From positions 682,001 to 746,000 of the forward strand of contig JAFEVB010000001.1 in the NCBI GenBank assembly GCA_032629725.1: 64,000 bases of DNA, given 5' to 3'. A program made the position numbers and the translations under genes. Each line of letters starts with the position of its first letter. Position 1 is the stretch's first letter. This document shows positions 57,398 through 64,000 of this stretch, piece by piece. This DNA comes from Gremmenia infestans (Eukaryota > Ascomycota > Leotiomycetes > Helotiales > Hamatocanthoscyphaceae). The notes under the pieces were generated by a model. It had not been told where the DNA came from and did not search any database. It saw only the letters and a list, made by a program, of their open reading frames with translations.

Positions 57398-59817
57398 ATG
57401 CCTTCGAAGCCAAAGAAGGCCAAGGCTTTGCAGCAGAAAGCAAGAGCTACTCAGCGGGGCAATGGCAATGGATCTTCCTATGGCGCGCGAAGCAGTCTGG
57501 AAACCTCATTTGTGCCATTTGATGGTGCTGCCGCTCCCAGGCGTGCTCATAATGGTAAGTAGAATGACTCGTTCGGAGCAGGTCCTGATACAGCTTTGCA
57601 TCATGGAGTAATAACACATGAACCAGGCTTCACGTTGCAAGAGGAGGCGCGAAATACCGAGCGTCATCAGTCTTCCTGTAATACCGACCAGAGGCTTCGA
57701 TACAACAAGGTTAAGTTTGTCAGCGCTGGTTCACTTGATCCGCGGGAGCTGGAGGAGGATCCGGAAACCACTCTCGAGAGGATGACCTTAGATTCACCTC
57801 GAGAAGTCTTGGAAGCCTCAGGTGAGGAACCCATTCGAGATCCAACACCTGTGGACCCAAGCCCAGTTGTCGAGGAGCAATCATCAGCCTACTTTGTTGT
57901 CGATACCCTGGGCGAACCTGTCAATACTGGCTTGGCTCTCCCACGAGTCCGATCTACCTCTCCTACGCCTTCAAACTCCAGCGAAGAGGTCATATTGTTT
58001 GGCGGACGAGACCCGAAAGGCAAGGGCATCTCGAGAGAAAGGAAGGTCCGCAAGCCACAGAGTGCTTCCATTGATACAAAAATCAAGATAGTTGAAGACC
58101 AGATCCACGTACGAGAGAGCTTACTCGAGGAGGTCTTGCGAGAGAAGTGTTCCCCTCCCAGATCGTTCCAATCGCAAAGCCAAGCACCAGCATTGAATCA
58201 AAGCCGAAGTCTTCCAATCCGAGGGCCTAAAGGAAATAGGCACCAAACCGACGAGGACGCAATAATCGCCGACTACATAGCCAATATGGACAAGGATGAC
58301 GACCTCTTAAGCAACAATACTTTCCGCCCCCGCGAATTGGGAGGTGCTGAAAATACAGTCTGGCAGGACGAGATGTTTGAATCTTCTGAAGAACCCATTC
58401 CAGATAGCGTCGAGCCAGTCCAAGATGGTTGGGAGCGTTCAGACATCTGTGACTTCGATGAATTGAGTACATCTGATGAAATTATGGGTACTGTGCAAGA
58501 AATTCTATCCAAGAGAGAGCGGGAATCGGGGGTTCAATACCTCGTTGTCTGGGAGCATCAGACCACTGATGACGCTAGATGGGTTTCTGTCACTACCTTG
58601 ACTGCTATCGGTGCTCTGTCGCTTATTGAACTGTTCGAGGCTGAAGAAAAGCTTGTCGCCGAATTTATGGACCAAGGGGATGAAGATACTAGCGACTCGG
58701 AAGATGACGCCGATGTCTATGATAGTGGAGGTGATGAAGAGGATGACGATTTGGTGCAAAGGAAGATTGATCGTATGAGTGATGAGCAGATAGCAAGAAT
58801 GCTAACGAAGCAAGAAGAGCTAGGCATGGGCTCACGTGAGCTTTTATTGTTTGGCGACGAAGCTGATGCTGGGGATGATATTGAAGATAATGTGGATATG
58901 GATGTTCCAGAGACTGTACTAGATCCCTTCTTGCTTGGTCCGACATTGGATCAATACAGTGGTCGCGGTGCGAGACGTCCGCGAGGCGCTTTTCCCTCAG
59001 CGAGTGCACTGGCGGATTCTTACGATGGATTTGACGTTATGGATTTCGACCGGCCGAGCCTCAAGAAGAAACCCAAGGGTCGCAAAGGCAAGATTTCTTT
59101 CGATCTGTCTGACTCGGAATTTGAAGCGTCCATGCAAGTGGCGTTTGAAAATGACCGACTTAAGAAGAAGGCAAGAAAGCAGGAGCGAGAAGAACTTCGG
59201 GCTCAAGGTTTACTAGGAAAGAAGAACGGCAAACCTGATCTAAAGCAAAAGTTCAAGGAAGGAATGAGTATTCACGACGTCAAGGACCAGATTAAAGGCT
59301 TCTTGATGGGTTCCAATACTACGTAGGTCTCACTTGTATCAAGTCTACGTACACCAGCTCACTTTGTCGCAGACTTTCTCTTCCTCCTATGGCTAAAGCA
59401 GATCGGAAGGTTGTTCACGAGCTAGCCGCCGCCTTCAATCTAAAATCAAAGTCTGTTGGTGGTGGAAAGTCCCGTGCTCCTATTCTCACGAGGACAAGTC
59501 GAACTCCGCGCTATCTAGAGAGCACTTTTGACGCTGTCGAAGCGCGCCTGAGTCGGCGTTACCTTCCTCGAATGGATGTTGGTCACAAGCAGCGCGTTCA
59601 GCGAGCTCCCCGAGGCGGCAACAGCGCTGGTGTTAGCTACAGAGATGGTGACATCGTTGGAGGCTCCGCTCCAGAGCTTGGAGTGGAAAATAGGGGCCGA
59701 GCCATGCTGGAGAAGATGGGTTGGAGTACTGGTACTGCTTTGGGTGCTCTTAACAACAAGGGCATCTTACAGCCTGTCTCTCACGTTGTGAAGACCACAA
59801 AGGCCGGATTGGGATAA
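57398..59817 (+). CDS. SQS1: SQS1-like R3H and G-patch protein
   Basis: Homologue of yeast Sqs1/Pfa1, a cofactor that activates the DEAH helicase Prp43 in pre-rRNA processing and splicing. Exons 57398-57554, 57627-59322 and 59373-59817 give 765 residues. The N-terminus is basic (MPSKPKKAKALQQKARATQR). The middle is long, acidic and disordered (DEDTSDSEDDADVYDSGGDEEDDD region near 415-440). An R3H domain is near 625-690 (ADRKVVHELAAAFNL). The G-patch closes the protein (GRAMLEKMGWSTGTALGA, then GILQPVSHVVKTTKAGLG). Exon 2 ends in phase 2 before GTAGGT; without splicing the protein would stop before the R3H and G-patch. Confidence 0.92.
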
Positions 59818-60598
59818 GGGCCAGCGATCTTGTAACTCCTGTTCAAATTGGATCACGCCAAATGCTGGGATGTTCTCGAAAAGGGGGTTATTTGCATTGT
59901 TTCTGGCCAGCTTACTTAGATGGCTATGGCGTACCAGGTATTGCATTAGAAGGGCGTTTAGAAACAAGGATGACATGAGCTGTAAAGTAGAAGCACACTG
60001 ATAGATGCACAAACCAAGTGCCTTGCAAAATCTAGTGCCATGAAATCTGCTGGAGGGTGACACGCTCATCAAGGGACATTTCCTCGAAGACCTCCCAATT
60101 CTTTGAAGAGTGGGCACATTCGAAATGCTCAAATACCTCCAATTTGCGCCGACTAAATTTAAGATGGGTAACATGCAACTTTAGACCAGAGTGATCAAGT
60201 ATACCCTTAAACCCGTCCAAAGATGGAGCCCCCAGATTCTAAAGTTGTCATACTGCAAGTATTCGAGTATCTGCAATTGGGACAAGAGGGACGAAATATT
60301 GCCGGGAGCGTGGAGTTGAATCGTAAAGAGTTGATGATAGACACAGAGACAAGAGGTTGGTTTTGATGTTCATGTTTCAATTGTCTCCATATTCCCTATT
60401 CTTGAAGACGCTTATTGTACAGCCACGTACCCCTAAAGCAGACCGTGAAGACATGTGCCCCCATAAAAATCAGACCATCCATAACGCATTAAAAAGAGAC
60501 CCGAAGAACCCGAACCCACTCGAGCTTCATCATCGCGATAGATGACCCAAAGCCAAAGCAAATCCAACATCCTGTGAAAACCCGAGGAAAGAAAGTGC
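59818..60598. other. Convergent 3' spacer
   Basis: Between the 3' ends of SQS1 (+) and histone H2B (-). Open minus-strand frames near 59800-60200 have no family similarity. No gene supported. Confidence 0.4.
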
Positions 60599-61274
60599 CT
60601 ATTTCGTGGACGAAGAGTACTTGGTGACTGCCTTGGTACCTTCCGACACAGCGTGCTTGGCAAGTTCACCGGGTAGGATAAGTCGGACACTGGTTGTGGT
60701 CAGCAAGATATTATGATTTCAGCGAATGCGGGGCACTTACGAGGTTTGGATCTCACGGGATGAAATAGTGGATTTCTTGTTGTATGCGGCGAGCTTGGAT
60801 GCCTCAGTTGCAACGCGCTCGAAGATGTCTGGAAAAAGCGTCAGTATTTTGAAAATCAGAGCTGGGCCGAGCTTTGAGCAACATACCGTTGACGAAAGAG
60901 TTCAGGATTGACATGGCGCGATTGGAGATACCAGTATCAGGGTGTACTTGCTTCAGAACTGTAAAGGTTTAAAATTAGCGCATGCTTTGAAATGTAAGGC
61001 GCGACTTGGAGTCAATGTGGGAGGCTGGAGCAGATTGGGAGCGGTGGCGCAATGTCGCGGACGCGACCCAATGTTGTGAAAAGGACGCGTCGTGGGCACA
61101 AGGGAGCTGCATACCTTTGTAGATGTATGAAGAGTATGTCTCCTTGCGCGTCTTTGTGCGCTTCTTCTTCTCGCCAGTCGCGGAGGTCTTCTTTCCAGCT
61201 TCCTTCTTCTCAACGGGGGCCTTTGCAGGTGCCTTGGAGGCGGGCTTCTTCTCGGCGGCGGCCTTTGGAGGCAT
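60599..61274 (-). CDS. HTB1: Histone H2B
   Basis: Core nucleosome histone. Exons 61274-61115, 60958-60887, 60828-60741 and 60689-60599 give 136 residues. The tail is Lys/Ala/Pro-rich; the histone fold reads [38 protein letters not shown] and [21 protein letters not shown]. The C-terminal [10 protein letters not shown] contains the ubiquitylated Lys of the AVTKY motif. Divergent from H2A with a 524-bp shared promoter. Confidence 0.99.
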
Positions 61275-61798
61275 TTTGATGAGATTTGAGATTAGACGTT
61301 CGTAAAAGTGTTTGGGGAGAGGTAGATGAGTGTGATGGTGGACGTGTGATGGTGTTGTGGATGGATGTTTGATACTTGGGAGGGGGAATTGAATGAAAGT
61401 TGGGAAGATGGAGCAGTCGATGCTTCTTGTACTGCAGCGCCAGCTAGCGTGGTGATTGCAATCACGGGCCAGGCGCGACTCGCTTCGGCCTATTGGGGAC
61501 TAGCGGTATGGCGGCTTGTTTTGATTTCGCTTCGCAGGACAAGCAAAAAGATGCCAAAACTTGGAGGTGCACGTCTCCACCCAATCAGAGCACGCGCCTG
61601 CCCGCAGTGATTAGCGACGCCCGCATCGCGCTGCCGGACTACAAAGGCAAACGTCTTTCCCCCATCGCCAGCTTTCCTTCCTTCATCCACAATTTTTCAT
61701 CGACAGCACGACATACACGTCCCATCAACACCATCCAGCTATCATCACCAGATAATTTCATCTTTCCCACTCACCCAAACCCCAACAACTTTTTCAAA
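61275..61798. promoter_or_regulatory. Shared divergent H2B/H2A promoter
   Basis: Serves both histone genes. Visible elements: CCAAT boxes at 61581-61585 (plus) and 61492-61496 (minus, ATTGG), and a perfect 14-bp palindrome GTGATTGCAATCAC at 61452-61465 midway between the genes. The last ~100 bp before H2A are CT/AC-rich leader. Confidence 0.75.
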
Positions 61799-62493
61799 AT
61801 GACTGGAGGCAAATCCGGAGGAAAGGCCAGCGGCTCCAAGAACGCGCAATCGTGAGTGTCCTCCTACTCCGGCCCTTGCACCTTTCAGCCTAGTTTGTTT
61901 GTTTTGGTTCTCAGATGTCTTTGACGCGTCTGTTTCCAATTGCATTCATGCATCTACTTCAACTTTAGCTTCGCTTTTCAGGGTCATCCTTCACCTATAT
62001 TCGAGCCGCATTGCTAACTGCCTTCTCTTTTTATAGACGATCATCCAAGGCTGGTCTTGCATTCCCCGTCGGTCGTGTCCACCGTCTTCTCCGAAAGGGC
62101 AACTACGCTCAACGTGTTGGTGCTGGTGAGTCGCTCCAATTACATAAAGAGTCTCGTTTCCCATTCTAACGCGTCATTCAGGTGCTCCCGTCTACCTCGC
62201 TGCCGTTCTTGAGTACCTAGCGGCCGAAATTCTCGAATTGGCTGGTAACGCTGCCCGCGACAACAAGAAGACCCGTATCATTCCCCGTCATCTCCAGCTC
62301 GCCATCCGAAACGATGAGGAATTGAACAAGCTTCTTGGACACGTCACGATCGCGCAAGGAGGTGTCTTGCCAAACATCCACCAGAGTAAGTTTTTCTGCA
62401 TTTTCAGTCTCGCTTCAATCACTAACAAACGGTTCAGATCTCTTGCCAAAGAAGACCGCAAAGGGTGGAAAGGGCCCCAGCCAAGAGCTTTAG
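61799..62493 (+). CDS. HTA1: Histone H2A (H2A.X-like SQEL end)
   Basis: Core nucleosome histone. Exons 61799-61851, 62037-62125, 62182-62385 and 62438-62493 give 133 residues. The fold is clear: AGLAFPVGRVHRLLRKGNYAQ, APVYLAAVLEYLAAEILELAGNAARDNKKTR and HLQLAIRNDEELNKLLGHVTI (key residues seen along 62040-62380). The C-terminus ends SQEL, the serine phosphorylated by ATM/ATR-type kinases at DNA breaks, as in most fungi. The first intron is long (185 nt). Confidence 0.99.
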
Positions 62494-63120
62494 ATTTCTT
62501 GTTCTTCTGGCTCGTTGGTTTCTGGGGATTTTTGCTATTCATGATAATGGGGTGTCGCTGGGTCTGGGTTCACGGCTGCTTTTTCCGCGTTCTGGTTGTA
62601 CATTAAAATCCATGGCAATGGATTGGGATTGTTAAGAGATCAATCTTATGAGAAACCAATTAAAACTAACTTGGCTTCTGATGCACTTGTGATTCTTGTT
62701 TTGGGTGGACAAGGCTTTTGATTTTACTCGGTGTTGGGTTTCTCTTCCGATCGGCTTCTGCATGGATTTGGGAGCTCAAGAAAGATGGGTGGATTCCGGG
62801 CATGCGCGTTCAGGGGTCTAAAACAATCTTCATGTACAAGTTTTGGCGCCGCGACTTCCGCGGATATCTGACTTGGAAGGAGTACTACTAAATTGTTTGC
62901 AGTTGAAGGCGGCAGGGCTCGCCAGTCTCATCTGTTGCAAATTTGGTGACATGGCTTGGGGAGCAGAAGAGTCACTTATAAAGGCGCCTATACGGGCCAA
63001 AGAAGAAGAAAAATTAGATATCGACAACACGCTGATTTGTGACCACCGTGCATGAATTCCTGCTGCTCTGTGTACAAACCCCCGATAGCTCAAAACCAAA
63101 CCTTGTCTCTACCGAAAGTT
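62494..63120. other. Convergent 3' spacer
   Basis: Between the 3' ends of H2A (+) and NDUFB9 (-). No coding region supported. Confidence 0.4.
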
Positions 63121-63649
63121 CTACATCTGGATGTGTGGAGGAGCTGTTTGTAATGTTAGTCTCAGAGGCTCGTAAAGGGCTACTAATACTTACGGTCCAA
63201 ATTTGGTGGTGGTAGATTACGCTCGAACTTAGATCCTAGTGACCAGCAATGTCAGCACTATCTCCAACCAAATAAAAGCCTCTTGTAGGATATGTGACTA
63301 ACCTCCAGGTGCTGTAGGCGCACGGTATGGATCCGGGTGCTTCCACTTCTCCAACAGAACCTCCGCCTCCTGGAAGAGAGCCTGTATTCCAGTATTAGAT
63401 CATAGAAACAATTGGGAGCGCCTGATGCCATCGACTTGCCTTCTGCTGTCTCGGGTCTCGAATGTTCTTGTTTGCGTCGAAGAGGTTTCTTATGTAGACT
63501 GCTTGTCCTCTCCACAGATACCGGTGGACGGACCAGTCGAGGGCGAGCTTCAAAGAGCGTCGATAGAGGGATCTGAAGAGAAAAGGGATCAGCTCGCAGC
63601 TCCATTGTCTCCTGGGCTATACTTACGAGACTACTTGCTTGGTAGACAT
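63121..63649 (-). CDS. NDUFB9: Complex I LYR subunit NDUFB9 (B22)
   Basis: Accessory LYR-family subunit of the membrane arm of mitochondrial NADH:ubiquinone oxidoreductase; binds acyl carrier protein. Five short exons, 63649-63627, 63572-63440, 63381-63303, 63235-63194 and 63143-63121, give 99 residues with agreeing phases. The LYR motif is SLYRRSLKLALDW (about 9-21), followed by HRYLWRGQAVYIRNLFDANKN, FQEAEVLLEKWKHPDPY and NLPPPNLDPPPH, the family end. The second intron starts with a GC donor (GAAG/GCAAGT at 63439), needed to join RQQK to ALFQEAE in frame. The final exon is only 23 nt. Confidence 0.93.
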
Positions 63650-64000
63650 CTTGATCTTTTGTACCGTTGCTCTGTCTTACTATAGCCGAGTCTCTTTCCT
63701 CAATTCCGTCAACTCGTGGCTGCAATCTTCAGATCTCCTGGCTCATGGGGATTCTCGCCTCGTAATACAAGTTCAATTGATAGGGAGAGGGCGAGGGAGA
63801 TGGAGGGGGGCAATGAGAGACGCGAAGGTTGACGTTGATTGAAGAGGTGCGGCACTAGCTGTCGGCTGTTGGACTTGAGCCCCAGAAAATTGTTCGGAAG
63901 CAAGGCAAGCCAAGCTCCAGAAATACTCACTTATAGCCGCACCCGTCCCGGTTTCGTTTCCCAGGCCAAACTTGACTTGTTTTCTTCCTCCTCTCCTTCC
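63650..64000. other. Upstream region of NDUFB9
   Basis: Promoter side of the complex I gene to the window end. CT/GA-rich stretches (63780-63820); no coding region supported. Confidence 0.4.

Noticed and set aside
1..64000. tRNA, rRNA, CRISPR or intact transposon
   Set aside because: No B-box-like GGTTCRANNCC in a cloverleaf context, no rRNA-like conserved blocks, no spaced direct repeats and no transposase or reverse-transcriptase frames were found by eye. A covariance-model scan would be needed to exclude small RNAs such as intronic snoRNAs.

Overview
The window is nuclear DNA of a filamentous ascomycete (Pezizomycotina). A Leotiomycetes-like fungus is my best guess, but the sequence alone does not prove the class. 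The evidence is dense protein-coding genes on both strands, short GT-AG introns (mostly 45-100 nt), intron-bearing histone H2A and H2B genes in a divergent pair, and families typical of filamentous fungi: a cytochrome-b5 sphingolipid desaturase, a CYP52-like P450, a 2EXR/F-box-like protein, an SPX-RING protein and an augmin HAUS1-like protein. I found no ribosomal RNA, tRNA, CRISPR array or intact transposon.

Layout. 0.35-5.4 kb: SGD1/NOM1-like ribosome biogenesis factor and mitochondrial dihydrolipoyl dehydrogenase. 5.9-6.7 kb: an orphan Gly/Cys-rich gene with a TATA box and an 18-bp minisatellite in its probable 5' leader. 7.9-9.7 kb: delta-8 sphingolipid desaturase. 11 kb: a possible tiny spliced gene. 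12.2-16.3 kb: VAC14 tail-to-tail with HAUS1-like. 16.8-24 kb: ER-type TPR/J-protein (DNAJC3 type), SPIN90/Ldb17/Dip1 homologue and SLM1 homologue. 25-30 kb: threonyl-tRNA synthetase and GAR1 (divergent), then phosphatidylserine synthase CHO1. 30.8-33.4 kb: metallopeptidase with a jacalin-like C-terminus. 34-34.9 kb: repeat-rich, AT-rich spacer. 34.9-39.4 kb: Whi5/Nrm1-like repressor and a P450 with unusually long introns. 39.9-45.1 kb: 2EXR/F-box-like gene and nucleoporin POM152. 45.8-49.8 kb: UCH-family deubiquitinase and FBXO21-like gene, tail-to-tail. 50.7-54.8 kb: SPX-RING protein and JJJ1-like J-protein (divergent). 55.1-59.8 kb: ATG4 and SQS1-like G-patch/R3H protein (divergent). 60.6-62.5 kb: H2B/H2A divergent pair. 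63.1-63.6 kb: complex I LYR subunit NDUFB9.

Functionally this is mostly core eukaryotic housekeeping: ribosome and snoRNP biogenesis (SGD1, GAR1, JJJ1, SQS1), membrane lipids and phosphoinositide/TORC2 signalling (CHO1, desaturase, VAC14, SLM1), ubiquitin and autophagy (UCH, FBXO21-like, SPX-RING, ATG4), chromatin and nuclear pore. There is no gene cluster that looks like a new defence, mobile or secondary-metabolite system. The less ordinary signals are structural: a 20-nt microexon, two GC-AG introns, a minisatellite-encoded upstream ORF, a P450 with inflated introns and no obvious start codon, and a few small or orphan genes. Exon boundaries were worked out by hand from frame, splice consensus and family similarity.
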